Shown: positions 9,181 to 16,921 of the stretch, piece by piece
Layout of the letters: every line of letters starts with the position of its first letter
How positions within the stretch are numbered: the stretch's first letter is position 1
DNA from: CAVXUB01 sp963764805
GTDB taxonomy: Bacteria > Actinomycetota > Acidimicrobiia > Acidimicrobiales > Bog-793
Length of the DNA: 64,000 nucleotides
Direction: 5' to 3'
Assembly: GCA_963764805.1 (NCBI GenBank)
Contig: CAVXUB010000002.1
Coordinates: forward strand, 558,001 to 622,000
The notes under the pieces: generated by a model
Seen by the model: the letters and a program-made list of their open reading frames with translations, nothing else
Databases searched by the model: none
What the model was told of the DNA's origin: nothing
Program-made: the position numbers and the translations under genes

Positions 9181-11573
9181 CGGCTGGGCGCAGGCCCCCA
9201 GCGGCGGTGCGCCGTCGCCGGAGCTCCCCGGCGGATCAGGTCGAGCCTCGGTCTCGGCCCGTCCGTGCGGCTCGTGACGGGCGGGCGGGCGCCGGCGGCA
9301 AAGGGCGCCGGCCACCTGACCCCTGGACCCGTGTAGCCCTGATCGGCAGCCGCGTGCAGCGTCCACTGCGGGTCGTACAGATGGGTGCGGGCGAGCGCGC
9401 AGAGGTCGGCACGGCCCGACAGGAGGATCGTGTTGACGTCGTCCCAGGAGGAGATGGCGCCGACGGCGATCACCGCCACGCCGTACTTGGCGCCCACCTC
9501 CTGGCGGATCCGGTCCGCGAACGGCGTCTGGTAGCTGCGACCGAAGGCGGGCCGCTCGTCCTTGACCACCTGACCGGTGGAGACGTCGATCGCCGCCACC
9601 CCCCTCTCGGCGAAGGCCCGCGCCACCTCGACCGCGTCGTCGACCTCGAGGCCGCCCTGGCTCCAGTCCGTCGCCGAGATCCGCACCGAGATCGGCAGGG
9701 TGTCCGGCCACACGCCGCGGATGCCGTCCAGCACCTCCAGCGGGTAGCGCAGCCGGTTCTCCAGAGACCCCCCGTAGGAGTCGGTCCTCCGGTTCGTCAG
9801 CGGAGAGATGAACGAGGAGAGCAGGTACCCGTGCGCGCAGTGCAACTCCAACAGGTCGAAGCCGGCCCGGTGGCCGGCCGCCGCCGCAGCCACGAACTGC
9901 TCGCGTATCTCGTCCATCTCCTCCATCGAGAGCTCCCGAGGAACCTGGTTGGCGGGTGAGTAAGCGAGTGGTGACGGCGCCACGACCGGCCAGTTGCCCT
10001 CGGGGAGCGGCTCGTCGATCCCTTCCCACATCAGCCTCGTCGACCCCTTGCGGCCGGAGTGGCCGAGCTGCAGACCGATCCTCGCCTCGCTGTTGGCGTG
10101 CACGAAGTCGACGATGCGGCGCCAGGCGTCCTCGTGCTCGGGGGCATACATCCCGGCACAGCCAGGGGTGATCCGCCCGCTCGGCGAGACGCAGACCATC
10201 TCGGTCATCACGAGGCCGGCGCCGCCAAGTGCCTTCGACCCGAGGTGCACGAGGTGGAAGTCGCCGGGGAGCCCGTCGACCGACGAGTACATGTCCATCG
10301 CCGACACGACCACACGGTTGCGGAGCGTCAGCGAGCCGAGCTTCAGCTCGTGGAACATCGGCGGCCCGGACGCCGCTCCGGGAGAGACGGCACCACGGCT
10401 CTCCTCATAGGTGGTGAACCACCTGTCGAGCTCGCTTACGAACTCCCGGTCGCGCAACCTCAGGTTGTCGTAGGTGACCCGCCTGCTCCGGGTGAGGATG
10501 TTGAAGGCGAACTGCTCGGGTTCCTGAGCCATGTAATGCCTGAGGTTCTCGAACCACTCGAGACTGGCCTGCGCCGCCCGTTGCGTCGACTCCACGACGG
10601 GCCTCCGCTCCGCCTCGTAGGCGGCGAGTGCCTCGGGAAGGCTCTCGCTCTCGTGCAGGCAGGCGACGAGGGAGAGGGCGTCCTCCATGGCGAGCTTGGT
10701 GCCGGACCCGATCGAGAAATGAGCCGTGTGGGCGGCGTCCCCGAGCAGGACGATGTTGCCGTGACGCCAGCTCTTGCAGCGCACGGTCGTGAAGCGCAGC
10801 CACTGCGAGTTGTTCCCCCGCACGTGATGCCCTTCGAGGATGTCGCCGAACAGCTCGACCAGCCGTGCGATCGACCGCTCGTCGCTCTGCCCGGGAGGGA
10901 GGCCTTCACCGGCCATCTCGGCGAAGCCGGCGGCGCGCCACACGTCCTCGTGCATCTCGACGATGAAGGTGCTCGCCTCGCGGCTGTAGGGGTAGCCGTG
11001 GATCTGCATGACGCCGAAGGGCGTCTCCCGGACGTAGAACTTGAACGCATCGAACACGAGGTCGGTGCCGAGCCAGATGTAGCGGCAGCGCCGGTGCTCG
11101 AGCGTGGGCCCGAAGAAGTCGCTGTAGCGGGAACGAAGGCGCGAGTTGAGCCCGTCGGCACCGACCACGAGATCGTGAGACTCCGCCAGGGCGTCGACCT
11201 CGGGCGCCTCCTGGCAGAAGTTGAGGGAGACGCCGAGGTCGCGGCAACGGTGCTGGAGGATCTCGAGCAGCTCCTTGCGCCCCATCGCCGCGAAACCATG
11301 CCCCCCTGACGTCACCACCCTCCCCCGGTAGTGGACGTCGATGTCGTCCCAGCGGGCGAAACGTCGCTCCATCGCCGCGTAGACCTCGTTGTCCGCGTGC
11401 TCGATACCGCCGAGCGTCTCGTCCGAGAGGACCACGCCGAAGCCGAACGTGTCGTCAGGGGCGTTTCGCTCGTAGACGGTGATCTCGTCGTCGGGGCCAA
11501 GCTGGCGTGCCAGCGCTGAGAAGTAGAGGCCCCCAGGGCCCCCGCCGACGACGGCGATCCGGCGTGATGGCAT
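9177..11573 (-). CDS. Anthraniloyl-CoA monooxygenase (2-aminobenzoyl-CoA monooxygenase/reductase)
   Basis: A 798-aa two-domain flavoenzyme in an unbroken frame. Residues 1-400 form an FAD monooxygenase (VGGGPGGLYF at 8-17, GDAAHTAHFSIGSGTK about 280-295). From about 405 an Old-Yellow-Enzyme-type TIM barrel follows (FHELKLGSLTLRNRVVVSAM, LQLGHSGRKG, ELHCAHGYLLSSFISP, NRRTDSYGGSLENRLR). This fusion is characteristic of the enzyme that hydroxylates and then reduces the ring of 2-aminobenzoyl-CoA in the aerobic CoA-dependent anthranilate pathway known from Azoarcus. It is the last gene of an ACAD-SDR-RidA-ACMR operon. Cofactors expected: FAD, FMN and NAD(P)H. Confidence 0.93.
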   Translation of the reverse strand: MPSRRIAVVGGGPGGLYFSALARQLGPDDEITVYERNAPDDTFGFGVVLSDETLGGIEHADNEVYAAMERRFARWDDIDVHYRGRVVTSGGHGFAAMGRKELLEILQHRCRDLGVSLNFCQEAPEVDALAESHDLVVGADGLNSRLRSRYSDFFGPTLEHRRCRYIWLGTDLVFDAFKFYVRETPFGVMQIHGYPYSREASTFIVEMHEDVWRAAGFAEMAGEGLPPGQSDERSIARLVELFGDILEGHHVRGNNSQWLRFTTVRCKSWRHGNIVLLGDAAHTAHFSIGSGTKLAMEDALSLVACLHESESLPEALAAYEAERRPVVESTQRAAQASLEWFENLRHYMAQEPEQFAFNILTRSRRVTYDNLRLRDREFVSELDRWFTTYEESRGAVSPGAASGPPMFHELKLGSLTLRNRVVVSAMDMYSSVDGLPGDFHLVHLGSKALGGAGLVMTEMVCVSPSGRITPGCAGMYAPEHEDAWRRIVDFVHANSEARIGLQLGHSGRKGSTRLMWEGIDEPLPEGNWPVVAPSPLAYSPANQVPRELSMEEMDEIREQFVAAAAAGHRAGFDLLELHCAHGYLLSSFISPLTNRRTDSYGGSLENRLRYPLEVLDGIRGVWPDTLPISVRISATDWSQGGLEVDDAVEVARAFAERGVAAIDVSTGQVVKDERPAFGRSYQTPFADRIRQEVGAKYGVAVIAVGAISSWDDVNTILLSGRADLCALARTHLYDPQWTLHAAADQGYTGPGVRWPAPFAAGARPPVTSRTDGPRPRLDLIRRGAPATAHRRWGPAPSR

Positions 11574-11596
11574 ACGACGACTACTCTTCGATCTTG

Positions 11597-12025
11597 CTAT
11601 ACATCAGCATCCGTGCCTTCGGAAGATGCAGGAGGCAGCACTGCCACGCCTTGGATCTCCACGAGGGCGGCTTCGTCCCACAGCCGCCGCACCTCGACGC
11701 AGGCGACGGCCGGGTACTCCCTGCCGACGAGTCGGCGCCAGATGGCGCCGATGTCGGACGCCTTGGCCCGGTAGCCGACGATGTCGGTCACGTAGATGGT
11801 CATCGAGGCGAGGTCCGATGGCGCTCCTCCTGCGGCCTCGAGCGCATGCAGGATGTTGGACAGCGCCTGCTCGAACTGCTCGATGATCGTGGAGCCGACG
11901 ATCGCGCCCGTGCCGTCGAGCGCAGTCTGCCCGGCGAGATGGACGGTCGTACCGGTCGCCCGCACCGCATGCGTGAAGCCGCGGGCCGGGGCCAATCCCT
12001 GCGGTTCCACTCGCTCCAGGCTCAC
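11597..12025 (-). CDS. RidA-superfamily protein
   Basis: A 142-aa RidA/YjgF-fold protein (HLAGQTALDGTG, EQFEQALSNILHALEAAGG, ACVEVRRLWDEAALVEIQG). RidA proteins are trimers that often hydrolyse reactive enamines or imines. GTG 12025 overlaps the SDR stop (GTGA), fixing the start. In this operon a role in removing the amino group from a ring-derived enamine/imine CoA ester is plausible. The arginine that precedes the conserved CVEV block in classical RidA (RSCVEV) is valine/alanine here (AVACVEV). It therefore belongs to a divergent subgroup and may not act on free 2-iminoacids. Confidence 0.85.
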   Translation of the reverse strand: MSLERVEPQGLAPARGFTHAVRATGTTVHLAGQTALDGTGAIVGSTIIEQFEQALSNILHALEAAGGAPSDLASMTIYVTDIVGYRAKASDIGAIWRRLVGREYPAVACVEVRRLWDEAALVEIQGVAVLPPASSEGTDADV

Positions 12026-12777
12026 GACTGGACCGCTCCCCCGTCGACGTTCAAGCCCTGACCCGTGACCGCCGGGCTCTGCACGCAGTACCAGACAGCC
12101 TCCGCCACCTCGTCGGGGGTGATCAATCTGCCGATCGGCTGGCGGGTGGCTATGTAGTGGCGTACGTCGTCGCGGGGCCGCCCCGTCAGGCGGGCGATCG
12201 TCTCGACCGTGGCATCGGTCATCGCCGTGTCGACGTATGCAGGGCACACCGCATTGACGGTGACCCCCTTCGCTGCCAGCTCGGCCGAGGCTGCACGAAC
12301 AAGCCCGAGCACGCCGTGCTTGCTGGCGGTGTAGGCGGCGATGTAGGGATCGCCCCGTCGCGAGGCAACGGAGGCGACGGCCACGATGCGCCCCCAGCCG
12401 GCCCCGACCATCTGCGGGACAGCCCTCCTGATGCACCTGAAGACGCCGGTGAGGTTCACGTCGAGCATCGTCTGCCAATCCTCGTCGGAGATGCGGGCGA
12501 TCGGGGCAGAAGTGGCGGCACCGGCGTTCGTGACGAGCACCTCGACCGGCCCCCACTCCTTCTCGACGGCGGCGAACAGCGACTCGACGTCGTCAGCGTT
12601 TCGCACGTCGGCGGGCACGGCCAGTGCCGGCCCGGGCAGGGCCGCTGCCGCCTCCGCCAGCTGGTCCGCCGATCGGGCGGCGAGCGCGACCCGGTGTCCC
12701 TCCGTCGACAGGCGCACCGCCACGGCGCGGCCGATCCCCCTTCCTGCGCCCGTGACCAGGCACGTCCGCTGTCGCAT
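12022..12777 (-). CDS. Short-chain dehydrogenase/reductase
   Basis: A 251-aa classical SDR. The cofactor motif is TGAGRGIG at 9-16, then NAG in LVTNAG, catalytic Ser in VASVASRRGD, and YTASK with catalytic Tyr/Lys. ATG 12777 was chosen because the Rossmann strand begins right there; upstream extension only runs into the next gene. It lies between acyl-CoA dehydrogenase and RidA in the anthraniloyl-CoA operon. It probably oxidises a hydroxyacyl or ring-alcohol CoA intermediate, as 3-hydroxyacyl-CoA dehydrogenase-like SDRs do. The exact step is inferred. Confidence 0.9.
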   Translation of the reverse strand: MRQRTCLVTGAGRGIGRAVAVRLSTEGHRVALAARSADQLAEAAAALPGPALAVPADVRNADDVESLFAAVEKEWGPVEVLVTNAGAATSAPIARISDEDWQTMLDVNLTGVFRCIRRAVPQMVGAGWGRIVAVASVASRRGDPYIAAYTASKHGVLGLVRAASAELAAKGVTVNAVCPAYVDTAMTDATVETIARLTGRPRDDVRHYIATRQPIGRLITPDEVAEAVWYCVQSPAVTGQGLNVDGGAVQS

Positions 12778-12818
12778 GGCGCGAGCTTTCCCTACGCCGG
12801 CCAACCGTTCAAGGTTCG

Positions 12819-13880
12819 CTAGCTGTCTCTCGCCACATCGGCGGCGAGAGAGAGCTGCGCTTCCCGGATGGCCCTGGTCTGGCCGCCGATGAGAAGGAAG
12901 AGAGCTTCGCGCCCCAGGCGCTGGACATGACTGTCGGCACGCAGCGACGCCCCGCCGGAGGCGATGATCAGTGTCGTGGCGGCGTCGACCGCCACCTTGA
13001 CGGCCAGTGCGCGCGCTGCCGGGAGCTCCGATGGTCCGGCGGCCGCCAGTGCGGCCCGCACGGTCGTCACCGCCTGCGTGAGCCGTTCCCTCACAGCCTC
13101 TGCCGCCTCGTCGTGAGGGAGCATCTCGAGGCAGCGGCGGGCGACGCCCAACGACAGGGCGCCGTTGCGACGAAGGCCCGCCTCGTCGCGTGCTCGGAAC
13201 TCCTCGAACGTCTCCCGGAGCGTCATCCTCTCCTCGGGCACCGGATGCCGTGCGAAGCGGAGCGAGACCGTGGCGCTGGCGTCCAGCGCCGCAAGATCGA
13301 GCCGCTCCGCCTCCACCGTGGTGGCAGGGGCCCGCACCTTGCCCTCGCGGTAGGCGTCTGCCAGCAGCCAGACCACGTCCCCGTCGGGTAGGCGAGCCGC
13401 TATGTGGAGCAGATCGATGCGACCCCACCCGCTCACGAAGGGCGCCAAGCCGTCGAGCAGGACGCCACCGGCGACGGGAGTGGCGACGAGGATCGGAGGA
13501 CCGGGCCGCCGCAGCCCGCTGAAGGCGACGCCCGCCCGCAACTCGCCGGTGCAGAGCCGCGGCAGCCACTCCAGCTGCAAGGCATGCGAACCGAGATGCG
13601 AGATGATCCCGACCGAGTTGTGGTGCTGGATCCAGACGAACGTGGTCGTCAAGCAGCCGCCCGCCAGCTCCTCCACGACCAGGTCGGCCGTCGCGGGGTC
13701 GAGCTCGAGCCCGCCGAAACGCCGAGGACCCACGAGCCCGTAGAGTCCGGCCCCCGCGAGGGCGTCGAGGAGCTCCTCGGGCACCACACGGGAGCGATCC
13801 GTGCGGATGGCCGCAGGGAACAGCACGTCGTCGGCCAAGGCCCTGGCGCCGGCGAGGATCTCGCTGGAGGATCGGCTCAC
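12819..13880 (-). CDS. Acyl-CoA dehydrogenase-like flavoprotein
   Basis: About 353 aa from GTG 13880; an in-frame GTG at 13931 would add 17 residues. The acyl-CoA dehydrogenase fold is visible (LAGAGLYGLVGPRRFGGLEL, TTTFVWIQHHNSVGII, a C-terminal ALAVKVAVDAATTLIIASGG). The usual catalytic glutamate region and the strong substrate-loop motifs are poorly conserved. It resembles the divergent ACAD/flavin monooxygenase-like branch (DszC/HpaB-like relatives). It is the first gene of the operon ending in anthraniloyl-CoA monooxygenase, just downstream of a tandem palindrome. Function on a ring-derived CoA ester is inferred. Confidence 0.8.
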   Translation of the reverse strand: MSRSSSEILAGARALADDVLFPAAIRTDRSRVVPEELLDALAGAGLYGLVGPRRFGGLELDPATADLVVEELAGGCLTTTFVWIQHHNSVGIISHLGSHALQLEWLPRLCTGELRAGVAFSGLRRPGPPILVATPVAGGVLLDGLAPFVSGWGRIDLLHIAARLPDGDVVWLLADAYREGKVRAPATTVEAERLDLAALDASATVSLRFARHPVPEERMTLRETFEEFRARDEAGLRRNGALSLGVARRCLEMLPHDEAAEAVRERLTQAVTTVRAALAAAGPSELPAARALAVKVAVDAATTLIIASGGASLRADSHVQRLGREALFLLIGGQTRAIREAQLSLAADVARDS

Positions 13881-13968
13881 GAGTGGTTCACGAGCGGCGA
13901 GTCTCGCAGAGCAGAGCGCAAGCGCGAGCACCCCTCCCTAAGCTGTGGGGCATCACTTCAAGTTACGG

Positions 13969-14006
13969 ATGGTCGGTTCTGACCATCTATTGGTCGTTTT
14001 CGACCA
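13969..14006. promoter_or_regulatory. Tandem palindromic operator upstream of the anthraniloyl-CoA operon
   Basis: Two palindromes lie side by side: ATGGTC-GGTTCT-GACCAT at 13969-13986, and TGGTCG-TTTT-CGACCA at 13991-14006. They share the half-site TGGTC/GACCA. Their centres are 21 bp apart, two helical turns, as expected for cooperative binding of two repressor dimers. They lie 89 bp upstream of the acyl-CoA dehydrogenase start and could also serve the small plus-strand gene at 14109. The regulator is not adjacent. A TetR or similar family protein sensing a CoA ester would fit. Confidence 0.6.
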
Positions 14007-14052
14007 TCGGTACATGTGGCGCACGGGGCGAAGCTCAGGGCGCGAAGCTCAC

Positions 14053-14097
14053 GGCGAACCTCAGGAGGGCGAACCTCAGGAGGGCGAACCTCGAGGG
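14053..14097 (+). repeat. 15-bp tandem repeat
   Basis: The unit GGCGAACCTCAGGAG starts at 14053 and 14068 exactly and at 14083 in a form that breaks down after ten bases. Degenerate versions (GCGAAGCTCA) precede it from about 14026. The units carry AGGAGG-like stretches just upstream of the small membrane-protein gene, so they may offer alternative ribosome-binding sites, or may simply be slippage products. Confidence 0.6.
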
Positions 14098-14108
14098 GGA
14101 GGTCGATC

Positions 14109-14315
14109 TTGCTAGCGGTCGTGGTGCTGTGGGCGTGGGTGCCGTTCGTGGGCGCTGCGGCGATCGCCGGTGGCGTGGTCGTTGCCGTCCGTCGCCGGCG
14201 TCAGCGGAGACGATCTGAGGCTGCCTGGGTGGCACGCGGTGGCCCTTCCAACATGCGCGGTCGGCCTGATATGGAGGTCAACTCGGAATGGCCCGGCCCC
14301 CGCAGCGGCTCCTGA
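14109..14315 (+). CDS. Small single-span membrane protein (unknown)
   Basis: A 68-aa protein from TTG 14109, placed 6 nt after a GGGGGAGG ribosome-binding site. A hydrophobic helix (LLAVVVLWAWVPFVGAAAIAGGVVVAV, split about 2-28) is followed by a strongly basic stretch RRRRQRRR and a hydrophilic tail. It is therefore likely anchored with its C-terminus inside. A longer reading from GTG 14016 would translate the 15-bp repeats into Arg/Ser-rich sequence and is less likely. I recognise no family. It may be a chance ORF, but the RBS and topology argue for a real gene. Confidence 0.4.
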   Translation: MLAVVVLWAWVPFVGAAAIAGGVVVAVRRRRQRRRSEAAWVARGGPSNMRGRPDMEVNSEWPGPRSGS

Positions 14316-14340
14316 GTCTCGGTCAGGCCCCTCCGAGCTC

Positions 14341-15195
14341 TCAGCCGACTACCGCGCCGTTGATCCAGTCGCTGTCGATGTTGATGCTGACGCCACCGAA
14401 GTTGTCGGTGTGGGATCCCGTGAACTGGTGCACCCGCTGGTGGAATATCCAGAAGTTCGCAGGCACCCAGCCGTCCGACTCCGTCGCCTGACCGTTCCAG
14501 TCGGCGATCCAGATGTCGTCGGGCTCCACGTAACCGTGACCGGGGACCGTCCCCACGAGGTCGTGGATGCCACTCGAGGCGCTGCTGTAGACGCCCGAGA
14601 GGTAGCCCTCCGCGTGCAGTCTCTCAGTCCATCCCTCGAGGAAGGCGAGCACGTAAGGGGTGTTGGAAGGGCCGGGCGTGTACCCCTCCATGTCGAAGTA
14701 GACCGGATTGCCCCGACCGATGCCGATCGCCGCCAGGTGGGCTGCGGCGTCAGAGGCGGCCGCCTCTCCCTGCCCGAAGGGGTTCGCACGCGACATCCCC
14801 CAGCAGCCGCAGCGGGGGGTAGGTGCCTGCGCGCCGACATAGGTGGGCACGAGGTGCCATCCCATCGAGAGCGCCTCGGACACCCAACTGCTCGTCAGGT
14901 TGGGCTGGCTGCAGCCGCGGTTCATGCCGCCCACGTAGATGTTGAGGGCCCGGAAACCGGACGACAGCCAAGCTCTGAGGGCCCCGATCGAGGGCGCCGA
15001 GCATGCGTCGAAGCCGTAGCCGACGTAGGTCACCCGGGTTGCTGCCGCCTGCTGACCGGTCGCACCTGCCGCACCGGTCGCCGCGCCGGTCGCCGCAACT
15101 GTTGCCAGGGGAACGGCGGCGAATGCAGCCATAGCCAGGGCGGCGGCACCCCGGCGACGAGCGCGCGCCGACAAGGAAGGCTTGAGGGTAGCCAT
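14341..15195 (-). CDS. Secreted DUF1906 (Rv2525c-like) glycoside-hydrolase-like protein
   Basis: A 284-aa exported protein. ATG 15195 follows a strong AGGAGG site. The N-terminus has an Arg-rich segment (SARARRRGAAALAMAAFAAVP), a possible Tat or Sec signal, then an Ala/Thr/Gly linker. The mature part is a TIM-barrel DUF1906 domain: YVGYGFDACSAPS, LNIYVGGMN, WHLVPTYVGAQ, NPVYFDMEGY, GVYSSASSG, IADWNG. Family members act on or near the cell wall, and Rv2525c of Mycobacterium tuberculosis is a Tat substrate. Cysteines in DACSAP, NRGCSQ and RCGCWG could form disulfides outside the cell. Confidence 0.88.
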   Translation of the reverse strand: MATLKPSLSARARRRGAAALAMAAFAAVPLATVAATGAATGAAGATGQQAAATRVTYVGYGFDACSAPSIGALRAWLSSGFRALNIYVGGMNRGCSQPNLTSSWVSEALSMGWHLVPTYVGAQAPTPRCGCWGMSRANPFGQGEAAASDAAAHLAAIGIGRGNPVYFDMEGYTPGPSNTPYVLAFLEGWTERLHAEGYLSGVYSSASSGIHDLVGTVPGHGYVEPDDIWIADWNGQATESDGWVPANFWIFHQRVHQFTGSHTDNFGGVSINIDSDWINGAVVG

Positions 15196-15216
15196 TGCTG
15201 GTCCTCCTGTATTGCG

Positions 15217-15248
15217 GTACGGACGCCTGAGAAAATCGGCGTCCATAC
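15217..15248 (-). promoter_or_regulatory. Leader hairpin before the DUF1906 gene
   Basis: On the minus strand, GTATGGACGCC and GGCGTCCGTAC flank a 10-nt loop, giving an 11-bp stem with one G-T pair. It ends about 21 nt before the start codon, just upstream of the AGGAGG site. It could stabilise the leader or gate translation. I do not recognise a known riboswitch class. Confidence 0.5.
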
Positions 15249-15658
15249 GGGGGGTGTGTGTGGAGTGCCCGAGAATATGTAAGTGACTCCGGCCGACGCA
15301 ACGTACAACGGAAGACTGGCAGTTCACATGCGGAATATCGGTCTTGACAGACGGTCGAGGCAGCCGAGGACGCCGAAGCTACAGTAAATTCTCGTTACGC
15401 AAGCACTGCAACCACTTCTTCTTCATCGCCTTCGCGTGGCCGCGATCAGGGAAGACATTCGGAAATGGCGACCGCTGTGAACGCCGGAAACCAATCTATG
15501 GGAGCGACCCGTCACCTGTTCGTAACCTCATGTCCCAGCTCGGATTCATCGTGTGAGCTGGAGGATGTTTCGGGAGTGCGTTTTCCCTTCCAGAACGCAA
15601 CAGGAGGTTGCGCGGGCGCGGTCCTCGCCAGCCCCGACGGCCCGTCGGGTCGGGTCGC
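15249..15658. other. Gene-free region, about 410 bp
   Basis: No credible coding sequence; composition is visibly less GC-rich than the flanks. It should contain the DUF1906 promoter (minus strand). A weak stem, GCGTT with AACGC across 10 nt at about 15578-15598, follows the MFS gene and might help terminate it. I found no tRNA or known riboswitch. Confidence 0.4.
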
Positions 15659-16906
15659 CTACGGCTGCTCTTCGCCGCTTGCGGTGAGCGAGCCAGCTGG
15701 CCCTGGCTCTGCAGCCGGGCCGAGGGGGCGGGTTCCGGAGAGACCTCCTGCCAGGAGGGCGATCGCCAGGGCCAGCACCGGCAGCAGGCCGAGCGCCGCC
15801 GGCAGGGAGATGCCGCTCGCCAGCCCGCCGATGATCGGCGGGCCGATCAGGTAGCCGGCGATGCCGCACGTGGAGACGGCGGCCAAGGCAGCGCTGGTTC
15901 CTGTGGCACCGGAGCGCTCGACTGCGGCAGTGAGCGAGCTCGGCACGACGATGCACAGTCCGAGCCCGAAGACGCCGAAGCCGACCACCGCCAAGGGAAG
16001 CGAACCTATGGCCAGGGCAGCCGCCAAGGCGCCCGCCCCGGTCATGGCGGCCACCCTGACTACACGTCGTGCTCCGACACGCCCGGCGAGCCTGCCTCCC
16101 GACAACCTCCCTACCGTCATCGAGAAGGTGAACACCGCGTACCCGAGCCCGGCGACGCCCGCCGCGGCCTCGAGCGAGTCCCGCAGGTACACCGCGCTCC
16201 AGTCGGCCACTGCCCCCTCGGCCATGTAGGAGGCGAAAGCGACGGCGCCGAGGGCGAGCAGAGCACGGCTCGGGCGCGCGAACGCATGCCCTTTCTCGGC
16301 ACGCGCCGGGGACAGCCATGGCATCACCAGCGCCGCCAGCAGCAGCCCGGCGGCACCGACCCCGCCGAGCGAGAGCGTCAATTCCACCCTGTGGGCAGCG
16401 AGCAGGGATCCGACGAGAGAGCCGATCAGCGCTCCGATGCTCCAGCCGCCGTGGAACGTCGACATTATCGGGCGCCCGTAGATGCGCTCCACGGCGCTCG
16501 CCTGGACGTTGATCGCGACTTCGACGGCTCCGACGCCGAGTCCCCAGACGAAGAGGGCGGCAGCGAGGGCCGCTCCCGATCTCGCCGAGCCGATCAGCAC
16601 CGGGGCCGAGCAGTAGAGGACGAGTCCGAGGCGGGTGACCGGTCGGCTCCCGATCCGGCTCGAGAGGGCACCCGTGAGCGGCATGGCGATCAGCGCGCCG
16701 ACGGGAAGACCGAGGAGCACCAGGCCTAGCGTGCCGTCAGAAAGCTGGAGTTGCGCCTTGACGGTGGGGATGCGCGGCGTCCAGCTGGCGAGCACCGCGC
16801 CGTGCACGACGAAACAGACCGTGATCGCCATGCGGGCTCGCCGCGTCGCCGATCTCGGCGCGGGCGGCGACTGCCGCGGGGCCGAGAGTTGGAGCGCCGG
16901 ATCCAC
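15659..16906 (-). CDS. MFS transporter, YbjJ-like
   Basis: A 415-aa major facilitator with about 12 hydrophobic segments. The loop 2-3 signature is GALSSRIGSRPVTRLG, repeated in the second half as GGRLAGRVGARRVVR. The early motif ASWTPRIPTVKAQLQLSDGTLGLVLLGLPVG and the block NVQASAVERIYGRPIMSTFHGGWS are typical of the YbjJ/FucP-like MFS branch. Substrate unknown. It ends 463 bp before the DUF1906 gene and starts just downstream of a sugar-type oxidoreductase gene on the same strand, which may hint at a sugar or polyol substrate. Confidence 0.85.
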   Translation of the reverse strand: MDPALQLSAPRQSPPAPRSATRRARMAITVCFVVHGAVLASWTPRIPTVKAQLQLSDGTLGLVLLGLPVGALIAMPLTGALSSRIGSRPVTRLGLVLYCSAPVLIGSARSGAALAAALFVWGLGVGAVEVAINVQASAVERIYGRPIMSTFHGGWSIGALIGSLVGSLLAAHRVELTLSLGGVGAAGLLLAALVMPWLSPARAEKGHAFARPSRALLALGAVAFASYMAEGAVADWSAVYLRDSLEAAAGVAGLGYAVFTFSMTVGRLSGGRLAGRVGARRVVRVAAMTGAGALAAALAIGSLPLAVVGFGVFGLGLCIVVPSSLTAAVERSGATGTSAALAAVSTCGIAGYLIGPPIIGGLASGISLPAALGLLPVLALAIALLAGGLSGTRPLGPAAEPGPAGSLTASGEEQP

Positions 16907-16921
16907 AGCGTCAGGCGGCCG

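Noticed and set aside
7377..9959. 860-aa reading frame extending the LCP gene to 9959
   Set aside because: The extension arises from the indel at about 8990. The corrected frame stops at 9180, and the rest is antisense to the anthraniloyl-CoA monooxygenase.
12022..13569. 515-aa SDR with a long N-terminal extension
   Set aside because: The extension is a shadow of the acyl-CoA dehydrogenase gene. The Rossmann fold begins at ATG 12777.
15344..15556. 70-aa plus-strand ORF in the gene-free region
   Set aside because: No ribosome-binding site, no recognisable domain, and codon use unlike neighbours.
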